Notes: a model not told the origin generated them from the letters alone. Shown: positions 7,648 to 16,740, numbered from the stretch's first letter. The stretch: DNA of 64,000 nt from Parachlamydia sp. AcF125 (GCF_018342475.1 NZ_JAEMUD010000001.1:620001-684000); one strand, 5' to 3'. Translations and numbers: made by a program.

Positions 7648-9051
7648 TTAAGCAAGCTGTACTTGCGCGGCAAGCGAAATATTGGTTGCTTGAATGTCTC
7701 CAAATGAAGGGCTAGTATTTTTTTCTAGCTTGATTCTAGAAGCTTCAGCCCCTAAACTTTGCAATTTACTTGTAAGATTTTCATATCCACGGTCTAAAAA
7801 ATGTAATCCAGAAATTGTACTTTCGCCCGATCCGAGCAAAGCAGCCATGACGTAAGCGAAGCCAGCCCGCAAGTCAGGGATCTTAATGTCTTTGCCGACT
7901 AGAGGAGTTGGTCCTTTTACGATAATACTATGACAGAAACTTTGAGAATCAAAACGACACTGTTTCCCCCCTAAGCACTGCCTAAATAGAGTAATATCGG
8001 CCCCCATACTTCCTAAAATATCTGTGTAGCCAAAACGGTTTTCATAAACAGTCTCATGAATAACAGAAGAACCTGATGCTTGAGTCAAAAGCACTACAAA
8101 AGGTTGCTGCCAATCTGTCATAAAGCCTGGATGGACATCCGTTTCAAGGTGAAGCCCCCCTTGAAGAGGACCGTCGTAAAAAAATTCGATCCCATTGCTT
8201 TTAATGTCGAAACCTCCCCCCACTTCCCTAATTTTATTGAGAAAAGTAATCATGTTATGATGTTGAGCCCCTTCCACAAAGACTCTACCTTTGGAGGCTA
8301 TGGCAGCCATGCCCCAAGAGGCTGCTTCGATGCGATCAGGAATAACTGTATGTTCCACTTCATAAAAGCGGCGCGTGCCTTGGATACAAATGGTGCGGTC
8401 AACATCATAAAAAATGTTAGCTCCTAGTTTTTGTAGGAAAAGAATCAGCTCGATAATCTCTGGCTCGGTCGCAGCATTTTTGATGACTGTCATTCCACGG
8501 GCGGTAACAGAGGCTAGAATGGTGTTTTCCGTTGCTCCAATAGAAGGATAGGGAAGATAGATAATTGTCCCTTTAAGGCCATTATGGGCATGCGCAAAAT
8601 AGGCGCCTTCTCTTTTCATTTCCCGATACTCAATGGAGGCCCCTAATTTTCGTAGGGCGTCAATATGGAAGTCGACCGAGCGGCTCCCGATTGCACAACC
8701 GCCCACGGTAGGAACGATAATATCTTGATCGGTACGCCCCAAGAGTGCTCCGATCATCAAAATCGGAATACGGTTAGACCCAGAAAAGCGTTGGGGGACA
8801 TAAGCTGTTTTAAGTTCGGGCGTGATCACTTCCATGTAACCCGCTTCTTTATCCCAATTGACTTTCATGCCAATCTCTTGGCAAAGAGAAACGGTTACTT
8901 CTACATCCCCAATATTGGGAACATTGTAAAATGTACACTTTTTATCGGAGAGGAGGGAAGCAACTAGAAGTTTAGTCATTGCATTTTTTGCACCAGCAGC
9001 TTTAACAGTTCCGTTTAAACGTGTGCCACCTTTAATTCTGAGTATTTCCAT
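7648..9051 (-). CDS. murA: UDP-N-acetylglucosamine 1-carboxyvinyltransferase MurA
   Basis: First committed step of peptidoglycan precursor synthesis: transfer of enolpyruvate from PEP to UDP-GlcNAc in the cytoplasm. The protein has 467 residues, slightly longer than usual (~420-445) because of a C-terminal extension. Key elements: AGAKNAMTKLL (catalytic Lys-Asn) near residue 20, the active-site loop GGCAIGSRSVD with Cys119, and the late PGFMTDWQQP block with the general-base Asp. Chlamydia trachomatis MurA is known for Asp in place of this Cys; here Cys is retained, so sensitivity of the enzyme to fosfomycin is predicted. A long upstream gap and opposite orientation of ispF suggest its own promoter. 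Confidence 0.95.
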   Translation of the reverse strand: MEILRIKGGTRLNGTVKAAGAKNAMTKLLVASLLSDKKCTFYNVPNIGDVEVTVSLCQEIGMKVNWDKEAGYMEVITPELKTAYVPQRFSGSNRIPILMIGALLGRTDQDIIVPTVGGCAIGSRSVDFHIDALRKLGASIEYREMKREGAYFAHAHNGLKGTIIYLPYPSIGATENTILASVTARGMTVIKNAATEPEIIELILFLQKLGANIFYDVDRTICIQGTRRFYEVEHTVIPDRIEAASWGMAAIASKGRVFVEGAQHHNMITFLNKIREVGGGFDIKSNGIEFFYDGPLQGGLHLETDVHPGFMTDWQQPFVVLLTQASGSSVIHETVYENRFGYTDILGSMGADITLFRQCLGGKQCRFDSQSFCHSIIVKGPTPLVGKDIKIPDLRAGFAYVMAALLGSGESTISGLHFLDRGYENLTSKLQSLGAEASRIKLEKNTSPSFGDIQATNISLAAQVQLA

Positions 9052-9310
9052 AAGGCTCGAGAGTCGCTTTTAGTGGGGTAAGGGTCGTTCTATTTAGTAG
9101 ATAAAGACAACCCCCTTATTACCAGTCTTTGTATTTAAATTCAATATAAAACCTACTCTAACGCATAATAATGCTATTTATAGGGAAGTAATTAACCGTC
9201 TTGCTTCTCCTAACCCTTCCTCTTTTGAGAGCAATTTTTTCTTTATTTATAAAAGGGTTTTTCTGCAATATGGCGGCTGATTTATGGATTACTACCGGGA
9301 GACCTTACAT

Positions 9311-9802
9311 ATGTCTAAAAAAACGAGAACAGGACTTGGTCAAGACAGCCATCGCTTTTTGCAACCCGATTCGTCTAAGCCCTGTATTATTGCGGGGATA
9401 ATTTTTGAAGACGTTCCGGGATTTAATGCCAATTCTGATGGAGACGTGGTGTATCATGCGATTTGCAATGCGATCACGTCATTGACCGGAGTGTTCATTC
9501 TAGGGGGAATTGCGGACGACTTATGCCTAAATGACGGGATTACAGATAGCGAAGTGTATTTAAAAGAAGCCATAAAGACTTTAGGAAAACAAAAAGTCTC
9601 GCATGTTTCTGTGGCATTAGAGGGGAAAAAACCTAAATTTAAGGAAAAAATTCTTTTAATGCGGGAAAAAATCGCTCAAATTATGGGATTGAGCCTTGCA
9701 GAAGTTGGAATTACCGCCACCTCTGGAGAAGGGTTAACAGATTTTGGTTGTGGAGATGGGGTACAGTGCTTTGCGATTGTAACCACCGAGGAAGAAGTTT
9801 AG
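9311..9802 (+). CDS. ispF: 2-C-methyl-D-erythritol 2,4-cyclodiphosphate synthase IspF (divergent)
   Basis: MEP-pathway enzyme forming the cyclic diphosphate. The start at 9311 has GGGAG about 9 bases upstream; the frame also opens at 9284 without a site. It has 163 residues, normal length. The metal ligands are present: GQDSHRF supplies Asp and His, and DGDVVYHA the second His. Several usually invariant positions differ: the His before SDGD is Asn, the Asp after the third ligand is Asn (ICNA instead of TDA), the FPDTD segment is lost, and the TTTEKLG loop reads TSGEGLT. Glu of that loop is kept. As I recall, chlamydial IspF is generally divergent, so this may be lineage-specific rather than decay. 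Confidence 0.85.
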   Translation: MSKKTRTGLGQDSHRFLQPDSSKPCIIAGIIFEDVPGFNANSDGDVVYHAICNAITSLTGVFILGGIADDLCLNDGITDSEVYLKEAIKTLGKQKVSHVSVALEGKKPKFKEKILLMREKIAQIMGLSLAEVGITATSGEGLTDFGCGDGVQCFAIVTTEEEV

Positions 9803-9972
9803 CTAGAGAGCGCATTTGAGCTAAATGGGTGAAAACTTAGGATGTTGGAAGGCTTTTTACCCATTCTCTACTCTGGCGTAGGAGGAAAAAAGCTTTAAAT
9901 AAGCCTAGGGAAAAAGCGCTTGTACTCTCCTCTGCAGTTTATTTAAAATAAGCTATGGCTTTCGAATAGGCT

Positions 9973-10003
9973 GGCTGCCATTCCTAGCAGCCTGGCTTTT
10001 TTT
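9973..10003 (+). terminator. Rho-independent terminator after ispF
   Basis: GGCTGC (9973-9978) and GCAGCC (9987-9992) form a stem with an 8-base loop. Imperfect pairing extends it outward, and it is followed by a run of seven T. It lies 170 bases after ispF. A second, weaker inverted repeat (AATGGGT near 9824 with ACCCATT at 9859-9865) lies closer to the gene but has no T run. Confidence 0.6.
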
Positions 10004-10043
10004 AATTTACCAAAAGCCTTTCTTGCAAGCTTGCCTATAATGT

Positions 10044-11018
10044 CTAGCATGCAGTTTCGAGTAGCTTTGAATGATTTCCCTTGAGATCTTTTGCTAATAA
10101 TATCTCTTGATTAGGGGCTTGAGTATGCCTTTTACCTTGCAGCTTAGGGCAATTAATAATAATCGTCTCCTCGTTTGCTAAGGCTTTCACTGTAGAGATA
10201 AATTTTTCTTGGTCGGTTTCATCTTGCATGTAATGGCAAATATTACTTAAATAGAGAGTGTCAATTTTAAAATCACCCTTGGCAACTAAGTTGGCAATTT
10301 TTTTAAACGTTTTGGTGTTTCTAATATCTTCAGTAATTAACGCGATTTTACCTTCATCAGCTAGGTTTTTAACATACTGGAATTGTGCATCTGAGGAAAG
10401 CCAACTTCCTTCTCTAGCCAACTCCCTTCGTATTTCTTCTCCAGGGGAATAACCTTTTTTATATTCGCGGAATTCATCACTTACATTCGGTGAAAAAGTT
10501 ATAGCACTTTCTTTTACATATTTTCGCATGCTTTTGACAAATTCTTCCCTTGACTCAGAGCGGAGGAGACATTCTAAAGTTTGCTCTAAAAAAATTTTAT
10601 TTTGGGGATTAAAGTCACAGATAACTCCCATATCTGACCGCCTGATAGCGATGATATCCAGATTATGCCATCCTGAGAATCCTACATGGCATCTTGTGAG
10701 AGTAGAGGGATATGTCGATAAAAATTCGCTACTTTTCTTCGTGTTTGATTCATTGGTAGAGATATAGACGCCCCCAATCCTTCCTTTAAGGTTAAAATTG
10801 TTTAATAAAGTGATTTTTTCGACAATTACGTTGACATGAGAAGGATGGTTTGCTCTGATTTTTTTATTAACTTTTCCCAGAAGAAGGATAGCTTTAATGC
10901 TAAAGTTCAAGCCTGGGATTCTTTCTGACTGTTCTAGCAACGTTAATCTTGCTGCTTGAAAAGGAAAAAAATCTGCTAGGGAGTGCTTAGTATCTTTGTT
11001 GCCATATAAAGGAGACAT
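10044..11018 (-). CDS. Hypothetical protein, possible alpha/beta (Rossmann-like) fold
   Basis: The product has 324 residues and was not recognised with confidence. ATG at 11018 has a perfect GGAGG at 5-base spacing; a longer frame to 11045 lacks one. There is no signal peptide or membrane segment. Alternating hydrophobic strands and polar helices are suggestive of an alpha/beta fold: VYISTN, DIIAIRRSDMGVICDFNP, KIALITEDI, DTLYLSNI and TIIINCP. The strand-Asp pattern in GVICDFNP and ITEDI is reminiscent of methyltransferase-like folds, and I have a vague memory of similar proteins in Legionella and other amoeba-associated bacteria. Both points are inference. It is isolated between ispF and cysJ with long AT-rich flanks, a setting common for accessory or effector genes. 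Confidence 0.65.
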   Translation of the reverse strand: MSPLYGNKDTKHSLADFFPFQAARLTLLEQSERIPGLNFSIKAILLLGKVNKKIRANHPSHVNVIVEKITLLNNFNLKGRIGGVYISTNESNTKKSSEFLSTYPSTLTRCHVGFSGWHNLDIIAIRRSDMGVICDFNPQNKIFLEQTLECLLRSESREEFVKSMRKYVKESAITFSPNVSDEFREYKKGYSPGEEIRRELAREGSWLSSDAQFQYVKNLADEGKIALITEDIRNTKTFKKIANLVAKGDFKIDTLYLSNICHYMQDETDQEKFISTVKALANEETIIINCPKLQGKRHTQAPNQEILLAKDLKGNHSKLLETAC

Positions 11019-11694
11019 ATACACCTCCAAAATTAAAAAGAACAAAGTTTGTATTAATATTTCACAGATAATTAGTTTGATTGTTTTTTTTGGGGTCTTG
11101 TTGGCTATTTATTATATCAAACTTTTTGTTTATAAACAAATTATTTTAAAGTTAAGCCGTATTTATTCATTCAATATAAAAAGAAAAAGTTATTAAGTAT
11201 TAGCTGGAGGAGTTTTTTGCTTTTAATGGGTTGCAGATTACTTTTCTATGAAGATTGATTGTGTTTTTATTAAATTTGGAAAGGAGAGAGAGAATTGAAA
11301 GGGGAAGATTATCTTAGCTTTGCTTAAGAATTAGATTGAGTTTTTAAAAATTGCCGAAAAAATGGATCTCTTGCGAATCTCTTTTCTTCTAAGTTTTTGA
11401 GAAGGGGCTAAGATTTTTTAGCTTGCTTTGACGCAACCGCCCAAAGAAGACAAAAAGCAAGGTAAAAAAGTGAGGGTAAAAACAAGCAAGGTCCGTCCAA
11501 GAGTTTTTTAAAGAACCTAATGGGCAGCGTTAGCATTAGGCCTTCCAAGAGAATTAGCTTGGGCTTAGAGATAAACAGGAGGGGGATAAAAGGGAAAAAG
11601 GAATTTATTTTTTTGAACCTCAAGGCTTGAAACTCGTTTTTAGCAGAAACTGTGCTGAGAAATAAAATCCTCGGTAGATTGTGTTTTTTCTGCT
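11019..11694. other. Long AT-rich intergenic region
   Basis: About 675 bases without a supportable gene. It holds the ribosome-binding site and presumably the promoter of the orphan gene at its left edge. A perfect palindrome TTTGTTTATAAACAAA lies near 11128-11143. A hydrophobic 71-codon minus-strand frame at 11408-11623 has no ribosome-binding site and looks accidental. No RNA gene is recognisable. Confidence 0.4.
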
Positions 11695-12852
11695 CTAATA
11701 AACATCTCGCAGATATCTTTTTTCGCTTTTAAGCGTTTTGAAGTATTTTTCTGTCTCTGGCTCATCGAGGTTTCCATGGGTGCTTACAATGTGCTTAAGC
11801 GTTTTTTCCACATCTTTCGCCATTCGATGAGCATCCCCACAGACAAAAAGAGAGGCGCCATTTTGCAACCATTCAAAAACTTCCTCCCCTTTCTCGTGAA
11901 GAAGATGTTGAACATAAATTTTTTGTTCTTGGTCGCGAGAAAAAGCTGCATCAAGGCGTAAATGACCTTGGGCTTCTAACTCTTTCCAATACCCTTCATA
12001 AAAGAAGTTATGCGCTCTATGCCATTCACCAAAGAAAAGCCAGTTTTTCCCGGGAGCTTTTAGCGCTGTCCTCTCCTGCATAAAGGCTCGGAAAGGGGCA
12101 ATTCCGGTTCCGGGCCCAATCATAATCATAGGGGCATGTATGTTTTCAGGAAGAGTAAATCCATGATGAGCTTGAATGTAAAGAGGAATGACAGGCTCAT
12201 TTAAAGGGGCCAGATGGCATAAATAGTGAGTGCAAACCCCTCGCTTGACTTCTGTCTCTGCCAGAGCATGGGGCAAGGCAACCGTCAAATGCATCTCATT
12301 GCCAACTGCTTTCATAGAAGAGGCAATCGAATAAAAACGGGGAAGAAGGGGCATTAAGCTGTCACAAAGTTCTTGTAAATTCCATTTGACTTCAGAGTGT
12401 TCGGCTAAAAATTCCCACAGTCCATGTTTTTCTAGATAGGCTTTCAAAAGAGGTTGATTTTCACTTTGCAAAAGGTAGCTAAGCTGTGCTTTTTTATCAG
12501 CTTGTAATTGTCTGGCAGCGGTTTCTGTATACAATTTACGGCTTACCGTGGTAATAGCGACTTTGGTTGTGAGAAATGCATGGAGAGGTAGCGTTTCTTG
12601 GGAGCGTTTGTCAACGATGACTTCATTCCCTGAAGCATTCAAAATTTTCAAAGTTCGATCGACGAGCTCAGGATCATGCTGGGGGAAAATGGCCACGCTA
12701 TCTCCCACGGCATAAGAAATTCCTGAGTCTTTTAGGTCTAAAACCAAATGATAAGTATTTTTTTTTGAGCCTGGATTACAAAGTGAATAGCGCTCTTTGA
12801 TTGAGGCTAAAAAAGGGTTTTTTCGATCATAAATTTTGGACGGAGCGGACAT
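11695..12852 (-). CDS. cysJ: CysJ-like FAD/NADPH reductase (sulfite reductase flavoprotein, flavodoxin domain absent)
   Basis: The protein has 385 residues and corresponds to the FAD-binding plus NADP-binding ferredoxin-reductase module of CysJ/P450-reductase. It lacks the N-terminal flavodoxin (FMN) domain of full-length CysJ (~600 residues). Motifs in order: RFYSIASS (FAD isoalloxazine), GVCTHYL (FAD pyrophosphate), MIGPGTGIAPFR (NADP), FFGEWHR, FVCGDA and the C-terminal RYLRDVY with the terminal aromatic stacking residue. Chlamydia has a similar short cysJ-annotated gene near ispF, so the order is shared. No sulfite reductase hemoprotein gene is in the window, so the electron acceptor is unknown. 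A diflavin-reductase-like partner role is inferred. Confidence 0.85.
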   Translation of the reverse strand: MSAPSKIYDRKNPFLASIKERYSLCNPGSKKNTYHLVLDLKDSGISYAVGDSVAIFPQHDPELVDRTLKILNASGNEVIVDKRSQETLPLHAFLTTKVAITTVSRKLYTETAARQLQADKKAQLSYLLQSENQPLLKAYLEKHGLWEFLAEHSEVKWNLQELCDSLMPLLPRFYSIASSMKAVGNEMHLTVALPHALAETEVKRGVCTHYLCHLAPLNEPVIPLYIQAHHGFTLPENIHAPMIMIGPGTGIAPFRAFMQERTALKAPGKNWLFFGEWHRAHNFFYEGYWKELEAQGHLRLDAAFSRDQEQKIYVQHLLHEKGEEVFEWLQNGASLFVCGDAHRMAKDVEKTLKHIVSTHGNLDEPETEKYFKTLKSEKRYLRDVY

Positions 12853-13047
12853 ATTATAAAAGGCCTAAATTAGATTATTAACCGCTTCTATTTTCTCTTA
12901 AAAAGTGTCTTTTGTCTATGAAAAAGTAAAAAGATTAAATTTTTTAAAACCAACTATCTACTATTTATTTAAATGGCAGTTTGACGCAAGCTGGCTTTAT
13001 TTCTGCTGGATATAAAAAGGGTTTTATTAAGAAGGAGAGAATCTATT

Positions 13048-13087
13048 AAAAGTGTCAAGTTTTTTTGCTGTAAAACTTGGCACTTTT
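13048..13087. promoter_or_regulatory. Near-perfect inverted repeat, possible fossil operator or promoter of the DUF6088 antitoxin gene
   Basis: Left arm AAAAGTGTCAAGTTTT (13048-13063) and right arm AAAACTTGGCACTTTT (13072-13087) pair with a single mismatch around an 8-base spacer. It lies 62 bases before the first codon of the decayed antitoxin gene. AbiEi-type antitoxins repress their own operon by binding inverted repeats in the promoter, so this may be a surviving operator. A hairpin terminator reading either way is an alternative, since both arms end in short T/A runs. Confidence 0.5.
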
Positions 13088-13149
13088 AATAACCTTATGC
13101 GCTTCTTCAAATTGCAAAGGATAAACCAAAAGAAAGTGGATTAAATGCG

Positions 13150-13845
13150 ATGAGCATTGCAGCAAACGTTCGTAAGCGCATTGAAACTAATGGAGAATGG
13201 GTATAGCGATTATCTGTTTTTGAAAATATGCCCTTTACAGCAGTAGAACAAAGATTGCCTCGCTTATCTAGCTTAGGTGTCATTCAGCGTTTTGGTAAAG
13301 GTTTATACTACCAGCCAAGGCAAACAACCTCCGAAAAGGAATTTTTCCTGCTGATAGTGGCGCAGCTAACCTACTCGGTTTTAGCACGCAGAATGCAGCA
13401 AGGATAGAAGTCGCAACAAACGGACTCAGCTTACCGCGATTAATTGTAAGTAAAGAAACAATGGTATATGCGAGAAGACCAGATTCATGGCAAAGATTCT
13501 CCTATAAAGATGCGGCCATTCTAGATTTCCTCCGTACAGGTGGAGCGGCTAGCGAACTATCTCCTGAGAAAACCGTGGATAGGCTACTTGGGCACTTTCG
13601 AACACCAAGCCAATTTGAGCGCTTACTTCAAGTGGCTGAATCAGAGCCTCCATGAGTTCTCACCATGCTGGGGGCCATAGGACAGCAAATCGGCTGCTCT
13701 GATAACCAGTTTTCAGCTTTGCGAAAAAGTTTGAATCCCCTTTCTCGATTTGAGTTTGGAAACCTAGTTACACTGGAATATGCCAGACAGTGGTAAGCAA
13801 AGGAGCGAAAAACTCCTGAAACTATTCGAATACCTCCTGGCTGCA
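13150..13845 (+). pseudogene. Decayed DUF6088/AbiEi-type antitoxin (transcriptional regulator) gene
   Basis: Conceptual translation across three frames recovers a recognisable DUF6088 protein. The first piece begins at ATG 13150 (MSIAANVRKRIETNGEWV), hits an in-frame TAG where Trp is expected, then continues with FTAVEQRLPRLSSLGVIQR and FGKGLYYQPRQT. After a frameshift with apparent deletion near 13335 the second piece reads FPADSGAANLLGFSTQNAAR and runs to ELSPEKTVDRLLGHF before TGA at ~13652. A third frame carries MLGAIGQQIGCSDNQ and NPLSRFEFGNL, a TAA at 13794, then KERKTPETIRIP. The winged-helix N-terminus plus this C-terminus is typical of type IV antitoxins. No partner toxin gene is visible. 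It ends about 10 bases from the acnA stop. Clearly non-functional as read. Confidence 0.85.
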
Positions 13846-13854
13846 TCCTCTTCT

Positions 13855-16740
13855 TTATGGAATGGACGAGGATCTCTTTTTTGCCAGGATTTGACGCAGG
13901 ACATACGGCAAAATTCCCCCATGGCGATAATATTCAACCTCAATAGGTGTATCTAAACGCAAAATTAATTGAGCTTTTTTGAATTCATCTCCTTTTTTAA
14001 TTTCCAATGTGACTTCTTGCCTGCTCGAGAGCTGATTTTCTATGCCCATGAGTGAAAATGTTTCCTCTCCTGTGATTCCTAGGCTTTCCCAATTTTCGCC
14101 CGGTTTAAATTGGAGAGGCAAAACCCCCATGCCAATTAAATTTGTGCGATGGATCCTTTCAAAGCTTTGAGCCACCACGGCTTTAACCCCCAGAAGTGCA
14201 GGTCCTTTAGCAGCCCAATCTCGAGAGCTACCCATCCCATAATCTTTTCCCGCAAAAACAATGAGCGAAATATTTCTTTTAGCGTAGATTTGGCAAGCTT
14301 CAAAAATAGGCATCACCGAGCCTTCGGGCATCAGCTTTGTAAATCCTCCCTCTTTATCGCCTGCCATTCTATTGCGAATTCGAACGTTAGCGAATGTTCC
14401 CCGCACCATGACATGATGATTTCCACGGCGGCTTCCGTAGCTATTAAAATCTCTTTTACCAATCCCTAAAGAAATCAGGTATTTGCCAGCGGGTGTATCC
14501 ACTCCGATAGAACCGGCCGGAGAAATATGATCTGTGGTGACGGAATCTCCAAAGAGAGCCAGAGGACGCAAATCGTGCAAGGGGGGTCTAGAGGGTAATT
14601 CGAGGGTAAAACCCTCAAAATAAGGCGGTTTTTGAATATAGCTGCTCTTTTCATCCCACTGGTAGACTCCCGCCGTATTGACTTGGATATTTTGCCAAAT
14701 GGGATTGTCTTCTAGGATGCGCCCATACCTTTTTTTAAACATGCCCGGATCGATACAGCGGGCAACGGTTTCTTGGATTTCTTGCCTAGAAGGCCAAATA
14801 TCTTTTAGAAACACCGGCTTGCCGTCTTTTCCCATCCCTAGCGTTTCTTTTTCAAAATCGATGTCTACTCTTCCTGCGAGGGCAAAGGCGATAACGAGAG
14901 GAGGGGACATCAAAAAATTGGCTTTAACCGCACTGTGAATTCTAGCTTCAAAGTTACGATTGCCACTCAGCACGCTGGCTGCTATTAAATCATAATCCTT
15001 AAGGGCATTTTCAATATTATCCTCTAGAGGGCCACTATTTCCAATACAGGTGGTGCATCCGTAGGCTACAAGTTGAAAGCCTAAAGCGTCCAAATATTTT
15101 TGGAGGTCTGCTTTAACAAGATAATCGGTCACTATGCGAGAACCTGGAGCTAAGCTTGTTTTGATTAAAGGATTGATTTTGAGTCCTTTTTCCACCGCTT
15201 TTTTAGCGAGCAATCCAGCTCCTAGCATGACGCTTGGATTACTAGTGTTTGTACAGCTGGTGATAGCGGCAATTACAATCGATCCATGTTTTAAGACAAT
15301 GTCGCAGTTTTCTGCTTCGCCATAGCCTGGATTAGTAATGGCTGGATTGAATGGGCGATTGGTCACCATTTCTACTTCATCCCAGGCAGGCTCTCCTTCC
15401 TGCTTGGTGTCGAGGAAATGGGTGCCGCCGGTATCCTGCGGAATAGTCATAGAAAAAGCTCCTTTTGAATGCACACCTACCGCTTGTTGAAGCTCATCTT
15501 CGCTTTTTCCATAGCCACCACCTTGAATTGGATTTTTTAAGATTTGGCGAAATTTATCTTTGAGATGAATAAGTTCAATTCGATCTTGGGGACGTTTTGG
15601 CCCGGCAACTCCTGGCTTAAGAGAGGAAAGGTCAAATTCAAGAACTTTGGTAAAGTCAATTTCACCTTGCCTAGGAATTCCAAATAATTTTTGGGCTTTT
15701 AAATATTCTTCAATTTGCGCGATATCTTTTTCTTCTCTTCCGGTTAAGCGGAGATATTCCATTGTCTTCTCATCGACAGGAAAATATCCTACGGTCGCTC
15801 CATATTCAGGGGCCATATTGCTAATCGTGGCTCTATCGGCCACAGTTAAGCTTGCAGTTCCCTCTCCAAAGAATTCTACAAATTTTCCTACGACGTTTTC
15901 TTTGCGCAGTAATTGAGTGATGGAAAGGGTGAGATCTGTTGCCGTGACCCCCTCTGATAGGTGGCCTGTCAAGTGTACTCCAATCACTTCGGGCATCTGT
16001 AAAACGTTTGGTTGATCTAGCATGGCCCCTTCCGCTTCAATTCCACCCACGCCCCATCCTAAGACTCCGAGGCCATTGATCATGGTGGTATGTGAGTCTG
16101 TTCCCACAACAGTGTCAGGGCTAAGAAGCAAAATCCCCTCTTTTTGATTGGCAAAGACAACTTTAGCAATATGTTCTAAGTTGACTTGATGAACAATCCC
16201 TATCCCAGGGGGGACAACTTTGAACGTTTTGAAAGCTTGTTGTCCCCAACGTAAAAATTCATACCGTTCTTGGTTGCGTTCAAATTCCACTTTTAAGTTA
16301 AAATCAAAAGCATCTTTTGTTCCGGACCGATCCACTTGCACAGAATGGTCAATGACGAGGTCTACAGGCACTTCTGGTTCAATCAAGATAGCGTCGAGGT
16401 TTCTTGTTGCCACGGCATCCCGCATAGCGGCTAAATCAACTAAGAGAGGCACGCCTGTGAAGTCTTGTAAGATGACTCTCGATACCATAAAAGGTACTTC
16501 CCCTTTATAGGGGCCTTGTGGGGACCAGCTTGCTAATCTCAATACATCTTCCTTGCGAACCCTTTTCTCATCGCAATTTCTCAGTAAGGATTCCAACATA
16601 ATCCGAATACTGATGGGAAGACGGCTAATCTTTGCAATCTTTTGCTCTTCAAATGCTGGCAAAGAGTAGTAATAACGTGTTTGATCGTTATTTAGAGATT
16701 TCAAAGTACTAAAAGTATCAATTAGATTGGGTTGAGACAT
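13855..16740 (-). CDS. acnA: Aconitate hydratase AcnA
   Basis: TCA-cycle enzyme interconverting citrate and isocitrate through a [4Fe-4S] cluster; AcnA/IRP1 type. The protein has 961 residues, longer than E. coli AcnA (891) by an insertion of roughly 60-70 residues before the first cluster ligand, as seen in several other bacteria. Cluster cysteines are visible in AITSCTNTSNP and in GCTTCIGNSGP. Substrate-binding blocks include GTDSHTTMINGLGVLGWGVGG, the swivel-domain GDSVTTDHISPAGSI and DYGMGSSRDWAAKGP. AGAGG lies 4 bases before the ATG. Chlamydiaceae lack aconitase, so its presence supports an environmental chlamydia. Monocistronic by layout. Confidence 0.96.
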   Translation of the reverse strand: MSQPNLIDTFSTLKSLNNDQTRYYYSLPAFEEQKIAKISRLPISIRIMLESLLRNCDEKRVRKEDVLRLASWSPQGPYKGEVPFMVSRVILQDFTGVPLLVDLAAMRDAVATRNLDAILIEPEVPVDLVIDHSVQVDRSGTKDAFDFNLKVEFERNQERYEFLRWGQQAFKTFKVVPPGIGIVHQVNLEHIAKVVFANQKEGILLLSPDTVVGTDSHTTMINGLGVLGWGVGGIEAEGAMLDQPNVLQMPEVIGVHLTGHLSEGVTATDLTLSITQLLRKENVVGKFVEFFGEGTASLTVADRATISNMAPEYGATVGYFPVDEKTMEYLRLTGREEKDIAQIEEYLKAQKLFGIPRQGEIDFTKVLEFDLSSLKPGVAGPKRPQDRIELIHLKDKFRQILKNPIQGGGYGKSEDELQQAVGVHSKGAFSMTIPQDTGGTHFLDTKQEGEPAWDEVEMVTNRPFNPAITNPGYGEAENCDIVLKHGSIVIAAITSCTNTSNPSVMLGAGLLAKKAVEKGLKINPLIKTSLAPGSRIVTDYLVKADLQKYLDALGFQLVAYGCTTCIGNSGPLEDNIENALKDYDLIAASVLSGNRNFEARIHSAVKANFLMSPPLVIAFALAGRVDIDFEKETLGMGKDGKPVFLKDIWPSRQEIQETVARCIDPGMFKKRYGRILEDNPIWQNIQVNTAGVYQWDEKSSYIQKPPYFEGFTLELPSRPPLHDLRPLALFGDSVTTDHISPAGSIGVDTPAGKYLISLGIGKRDFNSYGSRRGNHHVMVRGTFANVRIRNRMAGDKEGGFTKLMPEGSVMPIFEACQIYAKRNISLIVFAGKDYGMGSSRDWAAKGPALLGVKAVVAQSFERIHRTNLIGMGVLPLQFKPGENWESLGITGEETFSLMGIENQLSSRQEVTLEIKKGDEFKKAQLILRLDTPIEVEYYRHGGILPYVLRQILAKKRSSSIP

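Noticed and set aside
11408-11623. Hydrophobic 71-codon minus-strand frame
   Set aside because: No ribosome-binding site, no family, AT-rich DNA in which hydrophobic frames arise by chance.
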